Part shown: positions 1-8,572 of the stretch, one piece after another
How positions within the stretch are numbered: position 1 is the first letter of the stretch
Layout of the letters: every line of letters begins with the position of its first letter
DNA from: Limiplasma sp045538465
Lineage (GTDB): Bacteria; Bacillota; Clostridia; Christensenellales; Aristaeellaceae
Direction of reading: 5' to 3'
NCBI GenBank assembly: GCA_045538465.1
Contig: JAZSRK010000057.1
Span: 1 to 37,642, forward strand
Length of the DNA stretch: 37,642 bases
Notes under the pieces: generated by a model
The model's database searches: none
What the model saw: the letters and a program-made list of their open reading frames with translations, nothing else
Told to the model about the DNA's origin: nothing
Position numbers and translations under genes: made by a program

Positions 1-72
1 GCGGACGGGGGGGGGGGGGGGGGGGGGGGGGCCCCACCGGGGGGGGGGGGGGCCCCCCCCCCCCACAACCCC
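1..72. other. Poly-G / poly-C low-complexity run at contig edge
   Basis: Long homopolymer runs of G, then G and C again, fill the first 72 bases, broken only by a few other bases. No coding or regulatory signal can be read here. Runs of this purity at a sequence end are more typical of a sequencing or assembly artefact than of bacterial DNA, so the true flank is probably unknown. Confidence 0.7.
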
Positions 73-73
73 G

Positions 74-128
74 CCAAAGGGGTTGAACCCCTTTGGAATC
101 CCGCGCATTGCGCCATTTCATGGCGCAA
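74..128. repeat. Two consecutive perfect inverted repeats
   Basis: Bases 74-96 form a perfect palindrome with 11-bp arms (CCAAAGGGGTT / AACCCCTTTGG) around one base. Bases 108-128 form a second perfect inverted repeat with 9-bp arms (TTGCGCCAT / ATGGCGCAA) around TTC. Neither is followed by a T tract on either strand, so neither is a standard terminator. They may be part of a dispersed intergenic repeat or the 3' end of a gene outside the window. Confidence 0.6.
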
Positions 129-177
129 AAACGGAGAATGATAAAACACCCTTTGATTGTTGGATAGGAGGTGAAAC

Positions 178-1290
178 ATGGCTTTTTTCAGCAATCTCTT
201 TTCTAAAACACCTCGATTATTGATGATAACAAACTACAAAAGGAAAGCACCGTCTGATAAAGAACTACGAAATTTTCTTTTCTCGCTATCTACCTCAGAA
301 TATGAGGAGATTTTTGCGGATTGCGGTTTTCCCATTGACGATGGAAAACGTAAGTTCCTTCCTCATGAAGCGGATGATAAAGCAGCTTTCTATAGTGACC
401 GTTTTTGGGAAATTGTTGGAAACTCAAAACGCTGGATAAATGATTCTACTTCTCCCAATGTTTTTATTGAGAATTTTGGCTTATGTGTTGATACGCTAAC
501 AAAACTATGTTTCTTAGAAAAATACCTCATATTCTATGCCCCTTTGCCAACAGATCAGCTAAATCAATTATCTAAACAAAAGGCTGACCTTGAGATTAAG
601 ATGTTGCATAGAGCATGGGATTCTGAACTAAGAAAAATTGATAAATTAGCAACAGAAAAAAGTCGAGAAAAACATCTTGCAGATTTCTTTCTCTCTTTTG
701 AAAAGCTCAAACCACAATTGTCAAAAGAAACCATTTCCAGAATAGAAACGTTAAAGCGGCAATCATCTCAAATTAATGTTCAAGATATTGCAATACCAGA
801 GAAGCCAAAACCAGTATTTGATTCAGCAAATGAAAAGAAATTGTTGAGCGAATACAAATCAGCAGAAGATGAATTAGAGCGACATTTTGCCCGAATACAA
901 TTATTCCAGTTTTACTATAAATACCGTCACGAACGCATTTATCTTGAAAGATGCATGGCATTGTGCCAAGAGGATATTGCTAGTTTGCCAATTCTGGATC
1001 AATTAACAAGGCAAAAATGTGAACTAGCTTATCGAAATCACTGTCGATACTTTACGCCCACAAAATCCGAAAAGACACGTCACGACTTAGAAATGAAAAA
1101 AGGATTTATTGGTCGTATAGAGGCTTTTGACAAGCTAATTATGATTCATCAAAATGCAAAAGAATATGAACTTGCTATACAGTACTGTGAGGCTGCAATC
1201 AAACATTCAAAAGAGCATCTTTCCGAATTCTCGAATTATCAAGAGAAGAAGGATCGGCTTATGAGGAAAAAGGAAAAGCTAAAGAACTAA
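178..1290 (+). CDS. Hypothetical AT-rich protein, charged, coiled-coil/TPR-like
   Basis: This is a 370-residue protein that I do not recognise. The ATG is preceded at good distance by AGGAGGTG (about 165-172), which fixes the start. There is no signal peptide or clear membrane segment. The middle (about residues 125-245) is rich in Lys, Glu and Leu and looks helical or coiled-coil. Residues 310-350 (ending EYELAIQYCEAAIKHS) resemble a single tetratricopeptide-like helix pair. Base composition is strikingly more AT-rich than the following typA, and codon use differs (many AAA, GAA, TTT, ATT), which suggests horizontal acquisition, for example from a phage or mobile element. The gene stands alone: the upstream side is contig edge and the downstream side a hairpin-rich spacer. 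Function is unknown. Confidence 0.8.
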   Translation: MAFFSNLFSKTPRLLMITNYKRKAPSDKELRNFLFSLSTSEYEEIFADCGFPIDDGKRKFLPHEADDKAAFYSDRFWEIVGNSKRWINDSTSPNVFIENFGLCVDTLTKLCFLEKYLIFYAPLPTDQLNQLSKQKADLEIKMLHRAWDSELRKIDKLATEKSREKHLADFFLSFEKLKPQLSKETISRIETLKRQSSQINVQDIAIPEKPKPVFDSANEKKLLSEYKSAEDELERHFARIQLFQFYYKYRHERIYLERCMALCQEDIASLPILDQLTRQKCELAYRNHCRYFTPTKSEKTRHDLEMKKGFIGRIEAFDKLIMIHQNAKEYELAIQYCEAAIKHSKEHLSEFSNYQEKKDRLMRKKEKLKN

Positions 1291-1630
1291 TCCTTTCCTT
1301 ATTGCTAAAGCAACTTGACCATTATGTAAATTATGTTTACCCTGCTCCTCCGTCTCCCCCCATTTCTCCACCCAATCCCCGCTTACTTGCGGGGTCTGGG
1401 GTGTCCCCAGCGTGGGAAGGGGGTAAGGGAGTCCAGAGGACATAGGGGGACCGGTACGGGGTCCCCCTTGCCCTCTGGCCCAGCGGAGCGATCCCCCCAA
1501 TAAAATCCCTCCGTCAGCCCTTCGGGCTGCACCTCCCTTTCGCAAGGGAGGCCATATCCAACCCCCGGCAACCGTCCGGGGGTCATACAGGGGCACCCCC
1601 CTGCAAGAAAGAAAGAAGGCGCAGCATTAT
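1291..1630. repeat. Hairpin-rich intergenic element before typA
   Basis: This 340-base spacer holds no convincing gene but at least five stable inverted repeats. They are CCCCGC/GCGGGG (1377-1394); a two-tier hairpin with CCAGAGG/CCTCTGG outside and AGGGGGACC/GGTCCCCCT inside (1433-1478); CAGCCC-TTC-GGGCTG (1515-1529); CCTCCCTT-TCGC-AAGGGAGG (1532-1551); and ACCCCCGG/CCGGGGGT (1561-1583). The 1505-1555 part resembles the short CTCCGTCAGCC...CCTCCC interspersed repeats I associate with gut Clostridia genomes (from memory, unchecked). A weak -35-like TTGACC lies at 1315. The typA promoter is not otherwise evident. Confidence 0.6.
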
Positions 1631-3457
1631 ATGATTCGTACCGACATTCGTAACATCGCCATCATTGCCCACGTTGACCACGGCAAGACCACCCTCGTTG
1701 ACGAGATGCTCAAGCAGGGCGGCGTGTTCCGTGAAAACCAGCAGGTAGCCGACCGTGTAATGGACTCCGGCGACATTGAGCGTGAGCGCGGCATCACCAT
1801 TCTGGCCAAGAACACAGCCATCCGCTACGGCGATACCAAGATCAACATTGTAGACACCCCCGGCCACGCCGATTTCGGCGGCGAGGTAGAGCGTGTGCTG
1901 AAGATGGTGGACGGCGTTCTTTTGCTGGTGGACAGCTTTGAAGGCCCCATGCCCCAGACCCGTTTCGTGCTCAAGAAGGCCCTGAGCCTGAAGCTGCCGG
2001 TGCTGGTGGTGGTCAACAAGATCGACCGCCCCGATGCCCGCTGCTCCGAAGTGATCGACGAGGTACTGGATCTGTTTATCGAGCTGGGCGCAGACGAAAG
2101 CGCGCTGGATCGCCCCATCATCTATGCCAGCGCTCGCAAGGGCGTTGCCACGCTGGATCTGGATCAGCCCGGCGAGAATTTGAAGCCCCTGTTCGATACC
2201 ATTCTGGAGTACATCCCCGCCCCCGAAGGCGACCCCGATGGCCCTGCCCAGGCGCAGATCTCCACCATCGACTACAGCGATTATGTAGGCCGCATCGGCA
2301 TTGGCCGCGTTACTCGTGGTACCCTCAAGGAGGGCAGCATGGTGGTCAAGACCAACTACGAGCAGGAGGGCGTTATCAGCCAGCCCCTGCGCCTCAGCGC
2401 CCTGTATGTGTTTGACGGCCTGAAGCGCGTGCCTGCCACCGAGGCTTCCATGGGCGATATCGTTGCTATGAGTGGTATTGAAGACCTGTCCATTGGCGAC
2501 ACCGTGTGCGCCCCCGAAGCCCCCGAAGCACTGCCCTTTGTGCGCATTTCCGAGCCCACCGTCACCATGACCTTCTCTGTCAACAACAGTCCCTTTGCCG
2601 GCCGCGAGGGTGAGTACGTCACCAGCCGTCACCTGCGCGCCCGCCTGTTTAAGGAGCTGCAGACCGATGTTTCCCTGCGTGTCAACGAGACCGACAGCCC
2701 CGATGCCTTTGAGGTACGCGGCCGCGGCGAACTGCACCTGAGCATCCTGATCGAGAACATGCGCCGTCAGGGCTACGAGTTCCAAGTATCTAAGCCGCAG
2801 GTGCTCTATAAGGAGATCGACGGCGTAAAGTGCGAGCCCATCGAGCGCATGGTGGCTGATGTGCCTCAGGCCTACGCCGGCGCTGTGATCGAAAAGCTGG
2901 GTCGCCGCCGCGGCATTTTGGAAAGCATGCACGGCATGGATCGTGTGCGTCTTGAGTTCCTCGTGCCCAGCCGCGGTCTGTTCGGCTACCGCAGCGAGTT
3001 TATGACCGATACCCGCGGCGAGGGCATCATGTCCTCCGTGTTTGAGCGCTACGAGCCGGTAAAGGGCGATATTCCCCACCGCAATCTGGGCGCCCTCGTC
3101 TGCCATGAAGACGGCGAAGCCACCTCCTATGGCCTGTTCAACACGCAGGAGCGCGGCACCCTGTTCATTGGCGTGCAGACCCCTGTCTACAAGGGCATGA
3201 TCTGCGGACAGAACGCCCGCCCCGACGATCTGGTGGTCAATGTTTGCAAGCAGAAGCATGTTACCAACATGCGCAACTCCTCCGCCAGCGAAGACAGCCT
3301 GCGCCTCATCGCTGTGCATCCCCTCACGCTGGAGGAATGCCTCGAGTTTATCGATGATGATGAGCTGCTGGAGATCACCCCCAAGAGCCTGCGCATGCGC
3401 AAGCGGATCTTGGGACACGAGGAGCGCGCCAGAGCTGCTTTCCGTGCGAAGGGCTAA
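1631..3457 (+). CDS. typA: Ribosome-associated translational GTPase TypA/BipA
   Basis: This is a 608-residue full-length member of the TypA/BipA family, ribosome-binding GTPases related to EF-G that act in 50S assembly and in stress or cold adaptation. The GTPase motifs are intact: P-loop AHVDHGKT (residues 13-20), switch I RGIT (53-56), DTPGHADF (75-82), NKID (129-132) and SAR (167-169). The EF-G-like domains II, III and V and the TypA-specific C-terminal domain follow to the end. The start at 1631 begins with the family-typical MIRTDIRNIAIIAHVDHGK; the upstream AGAAAGAAGG is a modest ribosome binding site. The next gene starts 42 bases downstream with its own strong site, so co-transcription is likely. 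Confidence 0.96.
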   Translation: MIRTDIRNIAIIAHVDHGKTTLVDEMLKQGGVFRENQQVADRVMDSGDIERERGITILAKNTAIRYGDTKINIVDTPGHADFGGEVERVLKMVDGVLLLVDSFEGPMPQTRFVLKKALSLKLPVLVVVNKIDRPDARCSEVIDEVLDLFIELGADESALDRPIIYASARKGVATLDLDQPGENLKPLFDTILEYIPAPEGDPDGPAQAQISTIDYSDYVGRIGIGRVTRGTLKEGSMVVKTNYEQEGVISQPLRLSALYVFDGLKRVPATEASMGDIVAMSGIEDLSIGDTVCAPEAPEALPFVRISEPTVTMTFSVNNSPFAGREGEYVTSRHLRARLFKELQTDVSLRVNETDSPDAFEVRGRGELHLSILIENMRRQGYEFQVSKPQVLYKEIDGVKCEPIERMVADVPQAYAGAVIEKLGRRRGILESMHGMDRVRLEFLVPSRGLFGYRSEFMTDTRGEGIMSSVFERYEPVKGDIPHRNLGALVCHEDGEATSYGLFNTQERGTLFIGVQTPVYKGMICGQNARPDDLVVNVCKQKHVTNMRNSSASEDSLRLIAVHPLTLEECLEFIDDDELLEITPKSLRMRKRILGHEERARAAFRAKG

Positions 3458-3499
3458 GATCTTTGCAGAGTTACATTCCCACGCTAGGAGGTACCACCC

Positions 3500-4927
3500 A
3501 TGAAACACACATTCTTCATCCGTCTCATGTGCCTGCTTCTGTGCCTGTGTATGCTGCCCATCAGCGCACTGGGCTATGGCGAGGTGCCGGTCTATCCCGA
3601 CCCTGTTACCCATGCGGATATCGACCTTTACTTCGACTTTTTCCCCGAAGCTTTTCCCGATCAGTCCGCAGCCGATTTTCAGGGCTGGGCGACTTTTCTG
3701 AACAAGTTAGGCTTCAAAGGTCAGTTGGATGTGCAAAACCCGCTGACCGATAAGGTGCGCGCATGGTTTGACGGCGGTCTGTATATGAACGACAGGCTGG
3801 TCATACCGTTCCAGACGGATGTGTATTTCACCTTCCGCTATCTGAAGTCTTTGGCGCTGAAGGATGAGAGCATCTTCTTTAAGATGGAGAACTTTTTCGA
3901 GTTTATGATGAAGTTCTGCTACTACATGGATATGCCTACCAACTACATTGCCTTGGGCATGTACCCGGAGGCCACGCTGGATATGCGCGACCGCTTCTAC
4001 ACCCCGCTGGCCGAGCTGTGCAAGGGCACCGGCGACCGTGTAGTGCCCTATGACGACCTGTACGACCTTTGCCTCAGCTGGGAAGATATGTACCTTGCAG
4101 ATGAGACCGATTACTACAAGATCTACTATTTCCTCACTTGTCTTTTGTACCGCGTAGGCATCAACAATGATGTATACGATCAGATCGGCATGCTCACCTC
4201 TTGGCTGGATATGCTGGATCCTGAATGCGCAGGTCTCATCATTACCGAAAAGAACGGCGTGGAGACCTATACCATCGGCGAGTATGTGGTTTTCACCAGA
4301 GATGTGACCAGCAGCCGCAACTTCACCCTCACCCTGCCGGATGAAAACGGCAACCTCTTGACTGTTACCAGCCAAGAGACCATCAAGGATACCTGGACTG
4401 GCGACGATTGGGTGATGAACCTGAACATCACCTTGGCCCCCGAAGATGTAGGGGAAGAGCCTGAAAAATTTCTGAACGTGACCCTTGATATGCGGAACAT
4501 CCCCCTGCGCGAGTTGTACCAGACCAACGGTCTGATCACTTTTACGGCCGAAGGCACCGCATTGGAGGAGCCGGTCGAGATCAGTGCGGAACTATTCATG
4601 CAGCGTACCGATATCAAATTACCCAATGAGACGCGCATCTATCTCTCTCCCCTCCACCCGGAGACCGGCAAGAAGATGATGAGCATCAAGCTGGTGCTCA
4701 AGCTAAGCGAACTGCCCTTTACCGTTTTACAGGAGCGGGATTATCTCCATCAGGAAGACTTCTTCCACCTGAACGATGAATACCTGGAGCGCATTAAGGA
4801 AGACTACATCCCATCACTAGGATTCAGCTTTTTGCCAGTGATAGCCGAGATGCCCGCAGGCGTTATCAACGATATACTGCGCTTTGCTGATGAGACCGGT
4901 ATACTCGTATCCATGGGCATTGAATGA
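3500..4927 (+). CDS. Secreted protein of unknown function
   Basis: This is a 475-residue protein with a classical signal peptide: a basic start (MKHTFFIR), a hydrophobic core (LMCLLLCLCMLPISAL) and a probable cleavage near residues 25-27. I see no lipobox, sortase motif or second membrane segment, so the product is probably released or loosely wall-associated. The mature part is acidic and aromatic-rich (many Asp, Tyr and Phe). Residues about 250-380 look beta-rich, like a lipoprotein or immunoglobulin-like fold, but I recognise no family. AGGAGG about 8-14 bases before the ATG supports the start. It lies 42 bases after typA and 29 bases before the GntR regulator, suggesting one transcript. 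Confidence 0.85.
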   Translation: MKHTFFIRLMCLLLCLCMLPISALGYGEVPVYPDPVTHADIDLYFDFFPEAFPDQSAADFQGWATFLNKLGFKGQLDVQNPLTDKVRAWFDGGLYMNDRLVIPFQTDVYFTFRYLKSLALKDESIFFKMENFFEFMMKFCYYMDMPTNYIALGMYPEATLDMRDRFYTPLAELCKGTGDRVVPYDDLYDLCLSWEDMYLADETDYYKIYYFLTCLLYRVGINNDVYDQIGMLTSWLDMLDPECAGLIITEKNGVETYTIGEYVVFTRDVTSSRNFTLTLPDENGNLLTVTSQETIKDTWTGDDWVMNLNITLAPEDVGEEPEKFLNVTLDMRNIPLRELYQTNGLITFTAEGTALEEPVEISAELFMQRTDIKLPNETRIYLSPLHPETGKKMMSIKLVLKLSELPFTVLQERDYLHQEDFFHLNDEYLERIKEDYIPSLGFSFLPVIAEMPAGVINDILRFADETGILVSMGIE

Positions 4928-4956
4928 GCCCCGCCCCTGCAAAAGAAGGAGTACCC

Positions 4957-5670
4957 ATGAACCAATACCTTGAAAAGAAAAGCCAAAATCCCCTCTATCA
5001 GCAGCTGATGCTGCGGCTTAAGAACGACATCCGCGCAGGCATCTACCCGGCCGGGGGACGCATCCCCTCCGAGCAGCAGCTGTGCGATACCTACAACGTT
5101 AGCCGCGTGACCGTGCGAAAAGCCATTTTAGACCTTGTACAAGAAGGGCTGCTGGTGCGCAAGCAGGGCAAGGGCACCTTTGTAGCCGTGCAGCGCTTGC
5201 AGCGGGATCTTCGGCACATTACCAGCTTTAGCGAGGCCTGCGCCCAACGTGGCCAAAAGGCAGAGACCCGCTTTATATCCGCCCAGCTGACAGATGCTTC
5301 TTCGGAGGAAGCACAGCTGCTTGGCCTTACCGATGGCGAACAGGTTTTTGAACTGATCCGCCTGCGCATGATCGACGGCGAACCGGTAATGCTGGAAGTA
5401 AACCGCTTTCCCGCCGCCTTCGCCTACCTGAAAGACGAAGCATCGGAACATTCCCTCTATGGGTGTCTACAGACCCACGGGATCATTCCCACCTCTGCCC
5501 AGCATGATATTTCTTTAGGTTATGCCACCCCCATGGCTGCCAAATATCTGGGCACCGAACCCGGCAACGCTCTATTGCTGCTGGATGAGCTGATCCACGA
5601 CCAGCACGGTCAGCCCCTGCACCTGAGCCGCCAATGGATCCGAGGGGACAAATTCACCTTCCGGATCTAA
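4957..5670 (+). CDS. GntR-family (HutC subfamily) transcriptional regulator with UTRA domain
   Basis: This is a 237-residue regulator. Residues 10-77 form the GntR winged helix-turn-helix, with the hallmark stretches IPSEQQLCDTYNVSRVTVRK (36-55) and LVRKQGKGTFV (66-76). Residues about 95-235 form the UTRA effector-binding domain, which in this subfamily usually binds a sugar phosphate or similar metabolite. An in-frame ATG exists at 4924, overlapping the stop of the preceding gene, but AGAAGGAG at about 4944-4951 is ideally placed for 4957, and the family N-terminus starts there. Its target cannot be read from context, since no sugar operon is attached. A strong terminator follows at once. 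Confidence 0.92.
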   Translation: MNQYLEKKSQNPLYQQLMLRLKNDIRAGIYPAGGRIPSEQQLCDTYNVSRVTVRKAILDLVQEGLLVRKQGKGTFVAVQRLQRDLRHITSFSEACAQRGQKAETRFISAQLTDASSEEAQLLGLTDGEQVFELIRLRMIDGEPVMLEVNRFPAAFAYLKDEASEHSLYGCLQTHGIIPTSAQHDISLGYATPMAAKYLGTEPGNALLLLDELIHDQHGQPLHLSRQWIRGDKFTFRI

Positions 5671-5683
5671 GCAGAAACAAGCG

Positions 5684-5733
5684 CCCCCACCGGGAATGAC
5701 AGCAGCGAGACTGCCGCCCCGGCGGGGGTTTCT
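5684..5733 (+). terminator. Rho-independent terminator after the GntR gene
   Basis: The stem pairs CCCCCaCCGGG (5684-5694) with CCCGGcGGGGG (5718-5728), with one mismatch, followed by TTTCT. The stem can be extended outward by AGAAAC (5673-5678) pairing with GTTTCT. It closes the typA-secreted protein-GntR transcript. Confidence 0.8.
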
Positions 5734-5801
5734 AAATGAATACGATCGCTGCAAAGATGACTGTCTTCTTGTAGCGGTGTTGATAGAAAGGAACCAAAAC
5801 A

Positions 5802-6812
5802 TTGAGTACATCCAAATTTGCTCTCTTTGTTGATCTGGAAAACTGCGGTGCCAAGGTGGCTACCCTACAGAGCGTGCTGGAGAAGGTAAAGATGCGCGGC
5901 GATATTCTGCTGGGCAAGGTATACGGCTATACCGACCGCTACAGCGACTTAAAGGAAGTGCTGCTTTCCAACACCTTTACCGTCGTACCCAGCCTACGCC
6001 ACGGCATCAGCCAGAAAAACCACGCCGACATCCTTCTGGTATTGGATGCCCTTGAAGTGGCTTTTACCAACCCACTGATCGACAGTTTTTGCATTGTGAG
6101 CGGCGACAGCGATTACACGCCGCTGGTGGGTCGGCTAAAGAGCATGGGCAAGTTTGTTTTGGGCATCAGCCGCAGCGAAGCTGCCAGCAATATTTTCATC
6201 AATGCTTGCAACGAGTTTCAATTTCTCGAAAACGTTGCGCCCCGCTCCAGCGGCAAAGTGCCTGCCCATAAAAAGGCTGCTGAAAAAGAACCTTTGGACT
6301 TACAGGAGCTCAACAAGCTGCTCTGCGGTATTTTAGAAGAGCAGACCGACAAAGACGAACTCTACGCCAGCGAGTTAAAAGGCGTGCTTCTGCGCCTTCG
6401 CCCTGATTTTAACGAGAAAGATTTCGGCTGTGCCACTTTCTTTAAGCTGCTGGACAAGTTAGGCAAGCAATTCGGCATGCTGCGTACCCGCAACGATAAT
6501 TTTAACGTAATGGTCTCTCTGGCCCAGACCGGCAAGGAGACCGCTCCCATCCTGACCAAGGACAACTGGATCGCCCTGCTGGCCGAGCAGCTTGAGCGCT
6601 ACAGGGATGACGGCTTCGACCGCATCAACCCCAGCATACTCAAAGCCGATCTGCAATCCGCTTTCCCCGATTTTTCTGAGAAGGCTCTAGGCTTTAAGCG
6701 TTTCAGCGATCTATTGAAAGCGCTGGAAAAGGAGAAGCTGGTGAAGGTGGAAATGGATGAGCAGAAGACCATGCTGATCCAGCTGCTTCATTGGACGCCT
6801 GCTGGGCGGTAG
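5802..6812 (+). CDS. NYN (LabA/DUF88, PIN-like) protein with two LOTUS/OST-HTH-like domains
   Basis: This is a 336-residue cytoplasmic protein. Residues 5-145 form a NYN domain of the PIN-like nuclease superfamily; the acidic residues expected to bind metal are present (D11 in FVDLENC, D76 and D82 in HADILLVLDALE, D102 and D104 in SGDSDY). Residues about 165-240 and 252-330 look like two LOTUS (OST-HTH) domains, which bind RNA (notably G-rich or structured RNA) in characterised proteins. The likely role is RNA processing or decay, by inference only. The start is an unusual TTG at 5802, backed by AGAAAGGAA eight bases upstream and by the NYN motif beginning right after it. The gene is monocistronic between terminators. 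Confidence 0.88.
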   Translation: MSTSKFALFVDLENCGAKVATLQSVLEKVKMRGDILLGKVYGYTDRYSDLKEVLLSNTFTVVPSLRHGISQKNHADILLVLDALEVAFTNPLIDSFCIVSGDSDYTPLVGRLKSMGKFVLGISRSEAASNIFINACNEFQFLENVAPRSSGKVPAHKKAAEKEPLDLQELNKLLCGILEEQTDKDELYASELKGVLLRLRPDFNEKDFGCATFFKLLDKLGKQFGMLRTRNDNFNVMVSLAQTGKETAPILTKDNWIALLAEQLERYRDDGFDRINPSILKADLQSAFPDFSEKALGFKRFSDLLKALEKEKLVKVEMDEQKTMLIQLLHWTPAGR

Positions 6813-6848
6813 GTGATAATTCGCGCAAGTTTCTTGCAAACCCCCATC

Positions 6849-6880
6849 AAAAAACTCCCCCCGGAACACCCGAGGGGAGT
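6849..6880 (-). terminator. Terminator of the arabinofuranosidase gene
   Basis: Read on the minus strand, ACTCCCC and GGGGAGT pair around a 13-base loop, followed by a run of T. It lies about 20 bases past the GH51 stop codon. The NYN gene on the plus strand converges on it but gains no T tract from it. Confidence 0.8.
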
Positions 6881-6900
6881 AAAAACGCAACCATCGACCA

Positions 6901-8409
6901 TCACTTGGTCAAACGGATCACATTCCAGCTCAAAGCCGGCAGCTCAATCTCCAGCTTGCCGCCATCCAGCATGCCGCCCTTGCCCTTAGCAGGAGCCACG
7001 TTATCAGGGTCAGCTTCGGTGTTGATGGCCTTCACATCATCATGATGGAGCACGATATGCTCGGCGATCTTCAAGTCACCAAAGGCACGCAAATCGCCTT
7101 CCAGCAGGATACTGTCCTGCATGTCGCGGTTCACGGCGAAGATGGTCACGGAACCGTCATCGGCGATGGTAGCGGTGCCATCCACCAGCGGCACCTGCTC
7201 GTAGTCGGAGCAGTCGTAGGTGGGGCTGTCGATGACCGGGCGCAGAGCAGTGCCGCGGCCGTACTTGCTGGCATGCATCAGGGGCCAGTAGATGGTCTGA
7301 GCCCATACGCCGCCGCCGTTGCGGGTCATAATGGGCGCAATAACGTTGACCAGCTGGGCAAGGCAGGCCACCTTCACACGGTCGGCATTCTTGAGGAAGG
7401 TGATCAGCATAGCGCCCACCAGCAGCGCATCCTCAAAGTTGTAGATGTCTTCCAGCAGGGGCAGGGCACGGTTCCACTTGTCCTGCTTCCAGATCTCCTT
7501 ATCCTGCTCGTTGGAGTGATACCATACGTTCCACTCGTCAAAAGACAGGTTGATCTTCTTCTTGGAATGCTTGCTGCCGCCCACGGCATCGCAGATGGCC
7601 ACCACGGTCTTGATAAAGCCATCCAGGTCCATGTTGCGGGCGAGGAAGTCGGGGGTGTTGTTGGTCTGGTTGCCGTAGTAGCGATGCAGGCTGACGTAAT
7701 CGATCTGGTCGTAGCACTGGGTGAGCATCTCGTATTCCCAAGTGCCAAAGGTGGGCATCTGGAAAGAGGAGGAACCGCAGGCCACCAGCTCGATGGAGGG
7801 ATCCACCCATTTCATCATCTTACCGGCTTCGCTGGCTGCACGGCCGTACTCGTAAGCGGTCTTCTGACCCATTTGCCAAGGGCCGTCCATTTCGTTACCA
7901 AGGCACCACAGCTTGATGCCGAAGGGGTCTTTGGCACCGTTCTTGATGCGCAGATCGCTCCAGTAGCTGCCGCCGGGATGGTTGGCGTACTCCACGATAT
8001 TGCGGGCGGCATCTGCGCCGCGGGTGCCCAGATTGATGGCGTACATCACTTCGGTATCGGCTTTTTTGGCCCAATCCACAAATTCATGCAGACCCACTTC
8101 GTTGGTCTCGGTGGTAAACCAAGCCAGATCCAGCCGCTTGGGGCGCTGGTCACGGGGGCCGATGCTGTCTTCCCAGTTGAAGCCGGAAACAAAGTTGCCT
8201 CCGGGGTAACGGGTCACAGGCACGCCCAGCTTGCGCACCATGTCGATCACGTCTTGGCGGAAGCCATTCTCGTCGGCGGTGGGATGGGTGGGCTCGTAGA
8301 TGCCGCCATAGACGGCGCGACCCAGATGCTCAATAAAGGAACCGTACAGGCGGGGATCGATCTTGCCGATGGCAAAATCCTTATCCATGATCATGGTAGC
8401 TTTTTTCAT
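6901..8409 (-). CDS. Alpha-L-arabinofuranosidase, glycoside hydrolase family 51
   Basis: This is a 502-residue enzyme, normal length for GH51, which removes terminal arabinofuranosyl groups from arabinoxylan, arabinan or arabino-oligosaccharides. The (beta/alpha)8 core carries the expected catalytic pair: acid/base E173 in GNEMDGPWQ and nucleophile E292 in FDEWNVWY. The N-terminal FIEHLGRAVYGGIYEP and RYPGGNFVSGFNWEDSIG motifs are typical, and a C-terminal beta domain follows. There is no signal peptide, so it is probably cytoplasmic and acts on imported oligosaccharides. The frame is open upstream, but ATG 8409 has GGAGGAAA directly upstream and gives the family N-terminus. A good promoter lies at 8470-8498. 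No transporter or other arabinose gene is adjacent. Confidence 0.95.
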   Translation of the reverse strand: MKKATMIMDKDFAIGKIDPRLYGSFIEHLGRAVYGGIYEPTHPTADENGFRQDVIDMVRKLGVPVTRYPGGNFVSGFNWEDSIGPRDQRPKRLDLAWFTTETNEVGLHEFVDWAKKADTEVMYAINLGTRGADAARNIVEYANHPGGSYWSDLRIKNGAKDPFGIKLWCLGNEMDGPWQMGQKTAYEYGRAASEAGKMMKWVDPSIELVACGSSSFQMPTFGTWEYEMLTQCYDQIDYVSLHRYYGNQTNNTPDFLARNMDLDGFIKTVVAICDAVGGSKHSKKKINLSFDEWNVWYHSNEQDKEIWKQDKWNRALPLLEDIYNFEDALLVGAMLITFLKNADRVKVACLAQLVNVIAPIMTRNGGGVWAQTIYWPLMHASKYGRGTALRPVIDSPTYDCSDYEQVPLVDGTATIADDGSVTIFAVNRDMQDSILLEGDLRAFGDLKIAEHIVLHHDDVKAINTEADPDNVAPAKGKGGMLDGGKLEIELPALSWNVIRLTK

Positions 8410-8469
8410 GGGGTTTCCTCCGTTGCTTTTGTTTGGAATTGCGTTATGCAAGCACATGGCTTTTATCTG

Positions 8470-8498
8470 AGTATACATGAGCGGCGTAAGGATTTCAA
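8470..8498 (-). promoter_or_regulatory. Promoter of the arabinofuranosidase gene
   Basis: On the minus strand, TTGAAA (8498-8493) and TATACT (8475-8470) are separated by exactly 17 bases. The predicted leader to the start codon is about 55 bases. Confidence 0.75.
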
Positions 8499-8572
8499 GA
8501 GGCCTGTGCATACCTTTGTTGACTGCCTGCTATTTGTCTGACAGCAATCTGACGATCTTTTCAGGCAGAAAT

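Noticed and set aside
1279..1596. Overlapping short frames on the minus strand in the hairpin region
   Set aside because: Low-complexity Gly/Pro/Arg translations from palindromic GC-rich DNA, without a ribosome binding site.
1583..3613. 676-codon minus-strand frame opposite typA
   Set aside because: TypA motifs are unmistakable on the plus strand; the minus frame has no family features.
4924..4956. Earlier ATG for the GntR gene
   Set aside because: Overlaps the preceding stop, but the good ribosome binding site lies between it and ATG 4957, and the extra 11 residues are not family-like.
7042..8541. 499-codon plus-strand frame opposite the arabinofuranosidase
   Set aside because: The GH51 catalytic motifs are on the minus strand; the plus frame is an antisense shadow.
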